Positions 51,649-61,115 of a stretch of DNA of 64,000 bases are shown here, one piece after another; position 1 is the first letter of the stretch; each line of letters starts with the position of its first letter. The position numbers and the translations under genes are program-made. The notes below the pieces were generated by a model. The model had not been told where the DNA came from and ran no database searches. It saw nothing but the letters and a program-made list of their open reading frames with translations. The stretch spans positions 62,001 through 126,000 of the forward strand of contig JBCBKO010000005.1 in NCBI GenBank assembly GCA_038521865.1, written 5' to 3'. The stretch comes from CALBPI01 sp038521865 (GTDB lineage: Bacteria > Pseudomonadota > Gammaproteobacteria > Steroidobacterales > Woeseiaceae).

Positions 51649-54600
51649 TCAGTCAGTCTTCCTGCGTCGTCCCATCAGGACTAGCGCGAGGAGGGTGAAC
51701 ATCGGCAACAAACCGAGGCTGCCACCACCGCCACCGCCGCCGCCGGAACCACCGCCACCGGAACCACCGCCACCGCCGCCGCCGGAACCACCGCCACCGG
51801 AACCACCGCCGCCGCCTCCAGAACCACCACCACCGCCAGGGGGCATTGCAGATTCGGCGGTGACCGTTCGGAGTGCTCCGGCATCACCAGTCGCGTTGAA
51901 CAATCGGAGTACCACTGAATTGGTGTCATCGGTTAGGAGCAATCCAACATCTTCCTCCGATCCGTTAAGAAGCGCGCGGTACGATTCCGCGACCGCATCG
52001 AATCGCCGGCGACTGTCTTCAGCGCCGGATACCGGCGTCAAGACCGATACTTCACGCACACCTCCGGATGACAAGGCGGCGACCGTTAGGAAGGTGTCGC
52101 CAGCCACGCTGGCGGTGCCGGCTGACAACAAACCGTACGTGGTGTCGAACACGTCGTAACTGGCAATCGCTGTGTCCGCAGCATCCCAAACGGTGACCTC
52201 GATACGACCATCGAGACCCTGCGCGATTACCGCCACATCGGTTGGCACTACGGTGATCTCGGCGCTGAGCCACTCGTTGCCGCCAACGCGGAGTTCATGG
52301 TCAGCGAGTGACGTCGTTCCATCGCGACGCTGCAACCACCAATCGCCGGTCTCGTCATCGACGCTCAACACTATCGCAACGTTGCTATTCGAGGTGCCGG
52401 CAACGGCAACTACGCGATAACGCGAGTTCAACGGCCACGGATCGAGCGATGCGCCCGAGTCGACATTGAAGCGGTATAACACAGAGTCACCGCTCTGCTC
52501 GTTCACGGCGATCTGAACCTCTGTCGATGTCGTACGCATGACCGCATCACTAATACTGGTGCCGGAAACGCTAACGTCGAAAAACCTCGCGCCGGTTTGA
52601 CCATCGAAGCGCACCAACCTCAAGCGTGCATCCGCGTTCTGCAGCAGTGCGACGATGTCGCCGTCTGCCGAAGCGATTGCGCGCACCTGCTGATTCGCCA
52701 TGATCGCCAAATCGATACGATCCGCGCCGACGGATTCGTCGTTATCGCCGTTCTTGATGAAGGCGGAGATCATCGCCCCATCCGGTTTGACCAACGCGAA
52801 GGTGGATCCGCCCGCACCTGAGGTGCCATCGAGCGTCAGCACCCCGGCGAAGTAGTCCGGATCGCAAGGATCACCCACGCCATCGCCGTCCAGATCGATC
52901 TGCACCCGATTGCTTCTGCGTGAGCAGTTATCCGGGCCGTCTTCGATCCCGTCGAGATCACTGTCGGGTGTGTCCGGACGGGACCCGGCGGCGAACTCCT
53001 CCGCGGTTGTGAGTGCGTCACCGTCGCTATTCTGGTCGGCGTCAGCCGCGTCGCGACCGTCCAACCCGAAGCGGGCCTCCCAGGTGTCGGGCAGTGAGTC
53101 GTTGTCGTCATCCAGATCCGCATTGTCACCGACGCCGTCGCTATCGAAGTCTGCCGATTCGTTCGGATCGCCAGGGAATGCATCGTCCTGGTTGGCAACG
53201 CCATCGCCGTCCGCATCGCCTGTCGGATTCACGAGGATTCGATAGCTGCGAGAAGAACCGGTCATCTCATTGTGATCGATTTCTGCGGAGGTCATCATCG
53301 CGACAATCGCCACGTCACGATCTTCGCTCGTCGTGCCATCACCGCGCACGCGCACCACAATTCGGTGCCTCCCGGCGACCGGCAGTCGCGCAACAGTGCA
53401 ATCGAGTGTGCGCCGCGAAGTGGAGCAATTCACGCCTTCTGCGTCGCCGGAAGTGCCGAGAATACCGTCCGCGCCCACCTCAAGCCCATCACCCAGCATC
53501 GCGGTGAACTCGATGTCGGTCGCATCGAGTGACGCGCCTGTGTCGTTCGGTTCCACGTTATACAAATCGAACACCGCCGCAAACTGCTCGCCATCGACGA
53601 TGGGGGCGGTGTACTCGTTGCCAAGCTCGTCCTGTTCGGTGGGCGCCGTGTCGGTGATGGCGATGGCTTTCAACACCGTTGTATCGATCACAACGTTACG
53701 CTGGATTCTTGCGGTGACCCGTGGGTCGTCGCAGCTTGATAAGGCGGTCACTCCCTCGGCGTCGCTGACGCATACCGTGAGCGTTTTGATCCCGTTGTTG
53801 AAATAGGTCGCCTCGTGAATCAGTGCGGCCACACCATCGGCGGCTTGGATGAATGTCGGTTCCTCAGGGCCAGCGATTTGACCCGGTGGCAGTGCGCGTC
53901 CGGTCCGGAAGGGCTCGCCCGGACCCCAATCGATGCCATAGACGTGGCGGTCCGTCAGATCAACATCCCGGATAATCGCTTCCATCTTGATTTCGAACCC
54001 GGCGCCGTAGCGATCTTGCATCTCACCGAAGGTAATGGTCGGTGCATCGTTGACCGGTGCAACCACCATCTCTGCGGCAACGATCTCGGATGACAGGCCA
54101 GCCGGGTCGGTAGCTCGGAATTGGAAGGTGTCTGTGCCGAAAAAGTCACGATCAGGTGTGTATGTGAATTCCGGTCCAGTGCCGGAAATCGTGCCATTCA
54201 ATGGTTGCTCTTCAATCGTGTAGACGAGGTTCGGCTGATCCTCGGCATCTGGGTCAAATGCACGTAGCGTGATCGCGGTCTCGGTGTCTTCCTGTCCTTC
54301 GAAGCGTTGCCCCGGGTTTACCACAGGCGCACGGAAATTCCGCGTGACATTGACGGAAACGGTTGCCTCAGCACTGGTTGCCAACCCGTCGTTGACACTA
54401 AACCCGAATGTGTCGGTGCCCTGGAATCCATCATCGGATTGATAGGTCACACGTGCTGTTTGCAGCGGCGTCTGTGTCTCGTCATCAATGTCGGTAATCG
54501 GTGTCGTCTCGAACACGTGCAGCAGATCGCGTTCCTTGTCGAGCACATAGAAGAAATCGAGGTTGGCCGAGACATCTTCCGGGCGTCCAAAGTCGCCCAA

Positions 54601-57126
54601 CACGAAGCAACTCCCGTCGCACTCAGATTCTGCTTCGCCGGCGAAGTATCCTTCAGGCGTAAATCGCTGAACGCGGAGGTTCTCGAAGTCGGTTACATAG
54701 AGCACATCGCGTGCATTGACCGCGATGCCTCGCGGTGAGTCGAATTGACCGGGCGCATCGCCCGAACGCGTGCTCACACTGCAGAGCGCATCGGCACATG
54801 CGTAGCCAAGACTTGTCTGATCGATTTCGTCGCAAGCACGCACGTTCGTCAGGTTCTGCTCACAGCGTCCGTTCCAGCCGATCAACTCCCCTGGTGTGAA
54901 GTCGACGCTACCGTCCTCGTTCCTGACGATCGTGCTCGGCGCATACTTGTAGACCCGATCGTGCTCGCCGTCAGACAAGTACAAATTGCCCTCCGAGTCC
55001 ATCGCCAAATCCTTGCGCGGAGATCCGCCGGCGAGGAGTTCACCAGCCTGGGCGATCGTGCCAACGAAGGCAGGGAAATTGTCTTCGACATTTCGAAGGT
55101 CATAGACGGCCAGCGACTGACGTCCGTCGGTCAGAATCAGGAAATCGTCGGCGGTCGCGGTCATGGAGACCGGTTCCGCCGTCGGTCGCGTGCGGTCAAG
55201 ATTGCTGATCGAGGTGTCGATAGCGATCCGGTAGACCTCGCAGTTGTTCAGGTCCGCATCACAGCCGCGCACGACACCGGTCGATGCGTCCACCCGCGTG
55301 CCTTGAAAGTACACGTTGCCGTTTGCGCCAATGTCGAGCGAGTCCGGCTGGTTATTACCGGTCGCTAGTTGCGCGTCCCACTGCAATACCCCGTCCGCAT
55401 CCGTGACGAACTTTGCGATCCGATTTTGGCTCTCGATCCTGCCGGTGGAGTTCCGACAGATACGAAAGGTATCGATGACATACATGACGCCGTCGTCATC
55501 GACATCCATGTAGACCGGGTCGGCAACATAGTCGACGTCTGGTTCGAAGTTTCTGGGGTCGGCGGCGCACCGACTGTCGAGCTCATCCAGCAGCTCGGGC
55601 TTGGTTAAGCCAAATTCGTTTTCAATCCGATAGTCTTCGATGAAATACGGGAATAGCGGTGCGACGAAGAATCCATGGTCGGGTTGATCGGTGATCGCGA
55701 AATTGAGCTGATCAAACCGGCCCGACAGGAAATCATTGTCGATTCCGATCAACTCGATGGTGACCGACTCAAAAGTGCGGGCTGCGGCTGTGACGCTATT
55801 CGCGATCGGGGTCGTATTCGTGCCCGGTGTCTTCAGAGTGATCCACTGGTTACGCGTCGTCGTATTGCCCGATGCGTCTTCCGCTGTCCACGAGACCAGC
55901 GTTCGTGTGTTGGGTTCGAATGTACTCGGTGCATCGCTCGTCACGGTGGGCCGCACATCCGCCAGGTCGAATACCGCCGGATAGCCGATATCGAGCGCCG
56001 TTGCCGTGTTCGATTCGACCACCCTCGCTGGCGGCGCCAAGACGATCGGCGGCAAGGTGTCCTGCACCATTACTCGCTGGATGAACTGCTCGCTATTGAA
56101 CCCACCATTGATGTTGGTCGGTCCATTGTCCCTGGCTGTCCAACGAACTTCGGTGACCTCGCCAACCGGCATGAACGAGCGTCCGCTGTAGTTAACGATT
56201 GGACGAACGCCGCACGTGTCAGTGACGGTGAAGCCGTCGCGCAAGGTGCCGATGTGGTCGCGCAGATATTCACCGCCGACCTGTGTTGCCTCGACAGTGA
56301 TCTCGTCAACCTGCACGTTGAACACCGGTGTCGTCAGGTCGAAGATTTTTACATTCTGGAAGGCGTTGTTATTGATGCCGTCCGGGTTGGTGGTTGGGCT
56401 CGGCACACCGTCCAATACGAACCAGTCGAGTCCGAACGTCGCGCCTTCGATGCTCAGTTCGATGAACAGCTCCACGACGGCTTGCATCACGGCGCGTCTA
56501 GCCACAGGCGTGTTGAGTCCAATGACGATGCGGCGCGAACTGGCCTCTACGGCCTTTGCCAGCAGGATATACCACGGTGGAAAATCAAGGATCGGGGTGA
56601 CGAGTGTCTCTCCTTGCCAGCGAATGCTATGGCTGCCGATGGGCAACGTCACCGTACCCCCAAGCAGGGTATCGCCACGGAACGCCGACAAACGGACGTC
56701 GGTATTCCAATGATAGGCATCCGGTCGACCTAGCAGTGACCAGTCAAAATCGTCTTCGTAGTCCTGCAAGACGGCGAGAAAATCCTGCCGCGTCTTTTGC
56801 GCCGCGCCAGGGATAGTGAACACATAACTACAGTTGTCTGCCGTGTTGGGTGCAACGCCGACGCCTGCGGGCGGTAGCACCAACGGTGGAACGTATTTGA
56901 GACCAAAGTTAGTCGAATACGCCACCGTGCCGGCCGAAAACGCGGTGATGGGTTCCGGGGATAACGATGGCGCGAACGCTACGTTGTGCGCCGCCCCAAG
57001 GACGTCGATTTGCGTGCGCAGCTCATCGTTGTCGTATTGGGGGTACTCTGTCGATTGGCCCATTAGCGGCACACTGATCGTTGTCGCAATCGTGATCAGC
57101 AGCAGACTTTGAAGTGTTTTTCTCAT
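51649..57126 (-). CDS. giant surface protein with GlyGly-CTERM sorting signal
   Basis: 1825 residues. Signal peptide 1-23; HYR-like Ig domain (about 360-440, contains LVSWTAEDASGNTTTRN); six-bladed NHL-like propeller repeats (about 560-850, for example PRGIAVNARDVLYVTDFENLRVQRF); two cadherin-like domains (about 890-1035, YTPDRDFFGTDTFQFRATD); thrombospondin type-3 calcium repeats (about 1297-1425, DADGDGV, DFDSDGVGDNADLDDDND); a Gly/Ser tract (about 1762-1803); and C-terminal GGSLGLLPMF, hydrophobic helix, RRR. The last part is a GlyGly-CTERM signal, normally cut by rhombosortase after type II secretion. It is divergent from the ECF/kinase pair. Confidence 0.88.
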   Translation of the reverse strand: MRKTLQSLLLITIATTISVPLMGQSTEYPQYDNDELRTQIDVLGAAHNVAFAPSLSPEPITAFSAGTVAYSTNFGLKYVPPLVLPPAGVGVAPNTADNCSYVFTIPGAAQKTRQDFLAVLQDYEDDFDWSLLGRPDAYHWNTDVRLSAFRGDTLLGGTVTLPIGSHSIRWQGETLVTPILDFPPWYILLAKAVEASSRRIVIGLNTPVARRAVMQAVVELFIELSIEGATFGLDWFVLDGVPSPTTNPDGINNNAFQNVKIFDLTTPVFNVQVDEITVEATQVGGEYLRDHIGTLRDGFTVTDTCGVRPIVNYSGRSFMPVGEVTEVRWTARDNGPTNINGGFNSEQFIQRVMVQDTLPPIVLAPPARVVESNTATALDIGYPAVFDLADVRPTVTSDAPSTFEPNTRTLVSWTAEDASGNTTTRNQWITLKTPGTNTTPIANSVTAAARTFESVTIELIGIDNDFLSGRFDQLNFAITDQPDHGFFVAPLFPYFIEDYRIENEFGLTKPELLDELDSRCAADPRNFEPDVDYVADPVYMDVDDDGVMYVIDTFRICRNSTGRIESQNRIAKFVTDADGVLQWDAQLATGNNQPDSLDIGANGNVYFQGTRVDASTGVVRGCDADLNNCEVYRIAIDTSISNLDRTRPTAEPVSMTATADDFLILTDGRQSLAVYDLRNVEDNFPAFVGTIAQAGELLAGGSPRKDLAMDSEGNLYLSDGEHDRVYKYAPSTIVRNEDGSVDFTPGELIGWNGRCEQNLTNVRACDEIDQTSLGYACADALCSVSTRSGDAPGQFDSPRGIAVNARDVLYVTDFENLRVQRFTPEGYFAGEAESECDGSCFVLGDFGRPEDVSANLDFFYVLDKERDLLHVFETTPITDIDDETQTPLQTARVTYQSDDGFQGTDTFGFSVNDGLATSAEATVSVNVTRNFRAPVVNPGQRFEGQEDTETAITLRAFDPDAEDQPNLVYTIEEQPLNGTISGTGPEFTYTPDRDFFGTDTFQFRATDPAGLSSEIVAAEMVVAPVNDAPTITFGEMQDRYGAGFEIKMEAIIRDVDLTDRHVYGIDWGPGEPFRTGRALPPGQIAGPEEPTFIQAADGVAALIHEATYFNNGIKTLTVCVSDAEGVTALSSCDDPRVTARIQRNVVIDTTVLKAIAITDTAPTEQDELGNEYTAPIVDGEQFAAVFDLYNVEPNDTGASLDATDIEFTAMLGDGLEVGADGILGTSGDAEGVNCSTSRRTLDCTVARLPVAGRHRIVVRVRGDGTTSEDRDVAIVAMMTSAEIDHNEMTGSSRSYRILVNPTGDADGDGVANQDDAFPGDPNESADFDSDGVGDNADLDDDNDSLPDTWEARFGLDGRDAADADQNSDGDALTTAEEFAAGSRPDTPDSDLDGIEDGPDNCSRRSNRVQIDLDGDGVGDPCDPDYFAGVLTLDGTSGAGGSTFALVKPDGAMISAFIKNGDNDESVGADRIDLAIMANQQVRAIASADGDIVALLQNADARLRLVRFDGQTGARFFDVSVSGTSISDAVMRTTSTEVQIAVNEQSGDSVLYRFNVDSGASLDPWPLNSRYRVVAVAGTSNSNVAIVLSVDDETGDWWLQRRDGTTSLADHELRVGGNEWLSAEITVVPTDVAVIAQGLDGRIEVTVWDAADTAIASYDVFDTTYGLLSAGTASVAGDTFLTVAALSSGGVREVSVLTPVSGAEDSRRRFDAVAESYRALLNGSEEDVGLLLTDDTNSVVLRLFNATGDAGALRTVTAESAMPPGGGGGSGGGGGGSGGGGSGGGGGGGSGGGGSGGGGGGGGSLGLLPMFTLLALVLMGRRRKTD
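51721..51842 (-). repeat. Gly/Ser-coding low-complexity tract with 39-bp tandem duplication
   Basis: GGTGGC/GGTTCC-type units encode a run of glycines with single serines. Bases 51731-51769 are repeated exactly in 51770-51808, a 39-bp (13-codon) tandem duplication. The tract joins the ectodomain to the GlyGly-CTERM helix and can change length in frame by slippage. Confidence 0.9.
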
Positions 57127-57244
57127 GATCCGGGTCCTCGCGCCTGAAGGCGCTGTTTGTGCTCTACCCGGTAATGCGACATCGCCGAGAAAACTGTAAA
57201 GCGACGTGCTTGCGGACTGCTAGTATTTGCGTGGCTAGGGGTTC

Positions 57245-57811
57245 ATGGCAGCAGGAGTTATGTCGAACGACGAGATCACCGCCTTGCTGGGGCAGTGGCA
57301 GGCAGGCGATGCATCAGCATTCGCTGACGTCCTGCCGCACGTGCATGGCGAGTTGCGCCAGCTCGCCGCGTATTACCTATCGTCCGAGCGCGCGGGCCAC
57401 ACGCTGCAGTCCACCGCATTGGTTAACGAAGCGTACTTGCGTCTGATTAACGTCGACTTGCCCCTGAACAGTCGCAATCATTTTCTTGCGATCGCGGCCC
57501 GTGTGATGCGGCAAATTCTTGTCGATCACGCCCGAAGTAAACAGCGACAAAAACGGGGCGACGGCGTTGAAGCCCTGTCGCTCGATGAGTCCGTCATGCT
57601 CGCTGACCAACCCGATCCTCGAATCCTCGAAGTCGACGAAGCGCTTTACAAATTGGCGGCATTCGACGCAAGAATGGCCAAGGCTGTTGAATTAGTGTTC
57701 TTCGGTGGCCTGACGACGCAACAGGCGGCGGACGTGTTGGAGATCTCGCGGATGACATTGTCGAAAGATCTCAAGCTCGCCAAGGCCTGGCTGAATAACG
57801 AATTGCGCTGA
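57245..57811 (+). CDS. ECF sigma factor of the TIGR02999 (kinase-linked) type
   Basis: 188 residues. ITALLGQWQAGDASAFADVLPHVHGELRQLAAYYLSSERAGHTLQSTALVNEAYLRL is the typical start of this subfamily; RNHFLAIAARVMRQILVDHARSKQRQKRG covers regions 2.3-2.4 and VFFGGLTTQQAADVLEISRMTLSKDLKLAKAWL region 4. Members pair with Ser/Thr kinases rather than anti-sigmas. The kinase gene starts 15 bases downstream. Start ATG at 57245 follows AGGGG; an ATG at 57260 is possible. Confidence 0.9.
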   Translation: MAAGVMSNDEITALLGQWQAGDASAFADVLPHVHGELRQLAAYYLSSERAGHTLQSTALVNEAYLRLINVDLPLNSRNHFLAIAARVMRQILVDHARSKQRQKRGDGVEALSLDESVMLADQPDPRILEVDEALYKLAAFDARMAKAVELVFFGGLTTQQAADVLEISRMTLSKDLKLAKAWLNNELR

Positions 57812-57826
57812 TCAGGGGTTACGACT

Positions 57827-60400
57827 ATGGACACAGCACGTTGGCAACGGATTAAGGCGCTTTTCGAGGCGGCGGGTGCGTTGCCTGCCGCTGAGCGAGT
57901 CGACTTCGTCCAACGCGAGTGCGCTGACGAGGCGTCGATCGCTGAAGAAGTGTTGCAATTGCTCGACGTGCCGACCGAGAGCGGCGATGCGCTGCAGGAC
58001 GAAATGCTGCGCGCTGGGCGCTCTGCTGCCGATGCATTTGAGCAGCGAAATCTTGGCCCCTACCGCTTACTGCGGTCGATCGGTCGTGGTGGTATGGGCC
58101 AGGTGTTTCTGGCAGAACGCAATGACGCGGAGTTTGAACAACAGGTTGCCATCAAACTCGCGCACTGGCTTGGCAGCGACGACGAGACCGCAATTCGCTT
58201 CAAGCAGGAGCGACAGATCCTCGCGGATCTCGATCACCCGAACATCGCGAGACTACTCGATGGGGGTCGAACCGAGTCTGGGCAGCCTTACATCGTCATG
58301 GAGTACATCGACGGCGAGTCGATCGCGAGTTTCTCGCAACGTGAATCGCTCTCGATTCGGCAAAGACTGGACTTGTTCATCGCGGTTTGCGAAGCGGTTC
58401 AATACGCCCACAGCCAGTTGGTGATTCATCGTGATATCAAACCCTCGAATGTGCTCGTAACGCACAACGGGCAGCCGAAGCTGCTCGACTTCGGTATCGC
58501 CAAACTGCTTGACGATCCGGCCCAAGCGGGGCTGACCCGTGCCGATATGCGACCGATGACGCCAGAGTATGCGAGCCCGGAGCAACTGACGGGTGCACCC
58601 GTAACCACGGCCACCGATGTGTACGGGCTCGGTGTGTTGCTGTATCAAATATTGAGCGGTGAGCTGCCGTTCGACATGCGCAGCAAAACCTCACCGCAAA
58701 TCGTCGAGATGGTTTGCAAGACGGAGCCGACCGCGCCGAGCGCGGCTGCGCGGCGCGCAGGTTTTCGACAGCGCGCCAGCAAGATTGTGGGAGATCTCGA
58801 CAACATTGTCCTGATGGCGATGCGCAAGGACCCGCTGCGCCGGTATGCCACGGTCAAAGACCTTGCAGATGATGTCCGTGCGTATCTCGATAACAAACCG
58901 GTCTCTGCTCGCGGTGACTCATGGACCTATCGAAGTGGAAAGTTCATTCGACGTCATCGAACCGCCGCAATTGCTGCCGTCGCCGTGTTGGCGGTGGGTA
59001 CGATTCAAACCATTTTTTACGCGCAGCAACTGACCAAGGAACGGGACCTTGCACTGCAAGAACGCGAGGTCGCCGAGTCGACCACGGATTTCCTCGTCGA
59101 TTTGTTTAATGTCTCTCGTCCGGGCGAGTCGCTTGGCGAAACGATCACCGCACGCGAAGTGCTCGATAAGGGGGCAGCACGGATACGCAATGAGCTGACC
59201 GAGGACGATCGAATTCGTGCCCGCATGCTGCAAACCATTGGCGCGGTATATCAGCGTCTTGGCCTCTACAAGGATGCGCAGTCGCTGATGGAAGAGGCGG
59301 TCATGCTCAATCGGCAACATCGAGCTGCCGACGACCCATTGTTCATCGATTCGCTCGACGAGCTGGCGTGGCTGCACTATCGCAGTGAGAACTGGCAAGC
59401 GGCATTGGAAACGGCGCAGGAGTCGCTCGAATTGCAACGGAACGCCAATGGCGGCAATGACGGGCCGGAGATGGCGAGAACGCTCAACCATCTCGGGACA
59501 ATCACCTACTACCTCGACGACTACGACGCTTCTCTTAACTATTACCAACGTGCGCTCGACGCATTAGCCGACGAGCAGTGGCGTGATAGCGAAGACCGTG
59601 GCACCACGCTAAACCATCTCGGTATCGTCTACGCGACGCTATCGAGATTTGAGGAGTCGGAAGACGCCTATCTCGAATCGCTGGATATTCGCCTGCGCAC
59701 GCTTGGTGACGATCATCCGGATACCGCGACCGCGTACGCGAATTTGGGCGCGTTCTACGCCAACACTGAGCAATGGGAAAAAGCGCGAGAAGTTGGCCTC
59801 AAGGGTCTTGCGATTGATCGCAAGACCAAAGGCGATGAACACGTTGATGTCGCATTTGATCTCGGTCTTCTGGGTGCGATTGAACTCGGGGTGAACCAAC
59901 CCGAAGCTGCGCTACCCTATCTCACGCAAGCTGCCGAAGTCTGGCGTGTTGCCGCAGGGCCGACACACTCGCGTTACGCACGCGCGCTCGACAAGCTGGC
60001 CAATGCCCATCGACAGCTCGATCAGTTTGATGAGGCGCGCACGCATGGTGAAGCGGCGTTACGCATTCTTCGCGAACACTACGGAGATGCGCATACGCTG
60101 ACTGCGGATGCGCACTACACGCTCGGCAGGCTTGCGTACGACACTGAGGATTTCGATGTTGCCGAACAGCACTTTAGCCAGGCGCTTGAGATTCGGGAAA
60201 ATGCATTCGGCGAGCGCAACCAGGAGGTCTGGAAAGCGGAGCATCAAATCGCTCGAATCGAACGCAAGACGGGCCGCTCGCCGGCTGCGCTCAGCAGAAT
60301 TCGCAGAGTTGTGGCCGTCATTGAATCCGCTGGCATGACTGAGGCTCAAACCTACCGTTGGTTGCGTGAGATGCAGTCGGATCTCGAAGCCGGGTCGTAA
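57827..60400 (+). CDS. receptor-type Ser/Thr protein kinase with TPR domain
   Basis: 857 residues. Kinase domain about 78-350: glycine loop IGRGGMGQVF, VAIKLAHW with the ATP Lys, catalytic HRDIKPSNVL (about 204), DFGIAKLL (about 223) and YASPEQL (about 247), all intact. One membrane helix (TAAIAAVAVLAVGTIQTIFY, about 380-400), then tetratricopeptide repeats to about 760 in the periplasm (for example TLNHLGTITYYLDDYDASLNYYQRALDAL). With the ECF sigma gene just upstream, it likely controls that sigma by phosphorylation or titration. Confidence 0.92.
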   Translation: MDTARWQRIKALFEAAGALPAAERVDFVQRECADEASIAEEVLQLLDVPTESGDALQDEMLRAGRSAADAFEQRNLGPYRLLRSIGRGGMGQVFLAERNDAEFEQQVAIKLAHWLGSDDETAIRFKQERQILADLDHPNIARLLDGGRTESGQPYIVMEYIDGESIASFSQRESLSIRQRLDLFIAVCEAVQYAHSQLVIHRDIKPSNVLVTHNGQPKLLDFGIAKLLDDPAQAGLTRADMRPMTPEYASPEQLTGAPVTTATDVYGLGVLLYQILSGELPFDMRSKTSPQIVEMVCKTEPTAPSAAARRAGFRQRASKIVGDLDNIVLMAMRKDPLRRYATVKDLADDVRAYLDNKPVSARGDSWTYRSGKFIRRHRTAAIAAVAVLAVGTIQTIFYAQQLTKERDLALQEREVAESTTDFLVDLFNVSRPGESLGETITAREVLDKGAARIRNELTEDDRIRARMLQTIGAVYQRLGLYKDAQSLMEEAVMLNRQHRAADDPLFIDSLDELAWLHYRSENWQAALETAQESLELQRNANGGNDGPEMARTLNHLGTITYYLDDYDASLNYYQRALDALADEQWRDSEDRGTTLNHLGIVYATLSRFEESEDAYLESLDIRLRTLGDDHPDTATAYANLGAFYANTEQWEKAREVGLKGLAIDRKTKGDEHVDVAFDLGLLGAIELGVNQPEAALPYLTQAAEVWRVAAGPTHSRYARALDKLANAHRQLDQFDEARTHGEAALRILREHYGDAHTLTADAHYTLGRLAYDTEDFDVAEQHFSQALEIRENAFGERNQEVWKAEHQIARIERKTGRSPAALSRIRRVVAVIESAGMTEAQTYRWLREMQSDLEAGS

Positions 60401-60445
60401 CAGAGTAAGTAATATCCCGCATTAAAAGGTCTTTGACTCGCGATC

Positions 60446-60787
60446 TCACGGCTTGAATTTGCATTTCTTATCGTAATCCTTCAATCGATCTCGAAACCAT
60501 TTGCCGTGGAGCGCCTGCACCTGCTTGTAGTCAGGGTTTCCGAAGAACGCGGCGAACGCCTCTCTTTTCGGCTTGTAGGAATATTGGCAAACGCTATCCA
60601 CACCAAGCGTTCGCGACTTTGCTCGATAGTTGGCGAATTCGGCATGCATCTGATTGACGTGTCCGCGAGCTTCGTCGAACGTCGCCGCGGCTTTAGCGGC
60701 TTGGGTGTACAACAATGAAGCACCAGCGGATGAGAGTTTTTCATTGGCGCGAGCCGCGTGTTCCTCAAGGTATCCCGTCGCTAGCGA
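60446..60787 (-). CDS. small protein of unknown function
   Basis: 113 residues if started at the GTG at 60787; the frame is open to a TTG at 60862. Alanine-rich helical N-terminus (EEHAARANEKL, YTQAAKAAATFDEARGHVNQMHAEF), then CQYSYKPKREAFAAFFGNPDYKQVQALHGKWFRDRLKDYDKKCKFKP; two Cys could pair. The basic C-terminal part looks like a real protein. It competes with an opposite-strand frame over 60654-60862, so only one of the extended forms can be right. No family recognised. Confidence 0.45.
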   Translation of the reverse strand, partial: SLATGYLEEHAARANEKLSSAGASLLYTQAAKAAATFDEARGHVNQMHAEFANYRAKSRTLGVDSVCQYSYKPKREAFAAFFGNPDYKQVQALHGKWFRDRLKDYDKKCKFKP

Positions 60788-60827
60788 CACGCTGCTCGAG
60801 CGACTGGAGTGGTGGGATCTTGCACCG

Positions 60828-61067
60828 TTGGAAATTGCGGAGGCGGAGCTTGAGAAGTTCAAGGCGATCCTGACACAAGGCGAGCGTGAATACTTTCGAG
60901 ACTACCTGGTAGATCGCGTCAAGCAGGGTTCCTCATACACGCGAATTTCCAATCGCTCTTTTATAGAGCCAGAGCTGAAAGGCATGAACGAGGCAGATCG
61001 CTATGCGGCGGTGTGGATTCGGTTTGCTGAGCTCTGTGCGAACCTGAACCGTGATCCTTCGCAGTAG
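60828..61067 (+). CDS. short possible CDS of unknown function
   Basis: The frame is open from a TTG at 60654, but the first part is antisense to the previous gene. From a TTG at 60828 it gives 79 residues (EKFKAILTQGEREYFRDYLVDRVKQGSSYTRISNRSFIEP... then NEADRYAAVWIRFAELCANL), with protein-like composition. No good start codon or ribosome-binding site is seen, so it may be the remnant of a larger gene. Confidence 0.35.
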   Translation: MEIAEAELEKFKAILTQGEREYFRDYLVDRVKQGSSYTRISNRSFIEPELKGMNEADRYAAVWIRFAELCANLNRDPSQ

Positions 61068-61115
61068 CGGACTGGATCGAGTGGGCAGGCTTGGAACCCT
61101 CGACGAGCAAGAGCG

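Noticed and set aside
51721..51842. Possible CRISPR-like repeat array
   Set aside because: Units are short trinucleotide-based Gly/Ser codons in frame within a long gene. There are no unique spacers and no cas genes.
55675..56733. 352-codon open frame opposite the giant surface protein
   Set aside because: Antisense within a continuous 1825-codon gene with recognisable domains; no protein features of its own.
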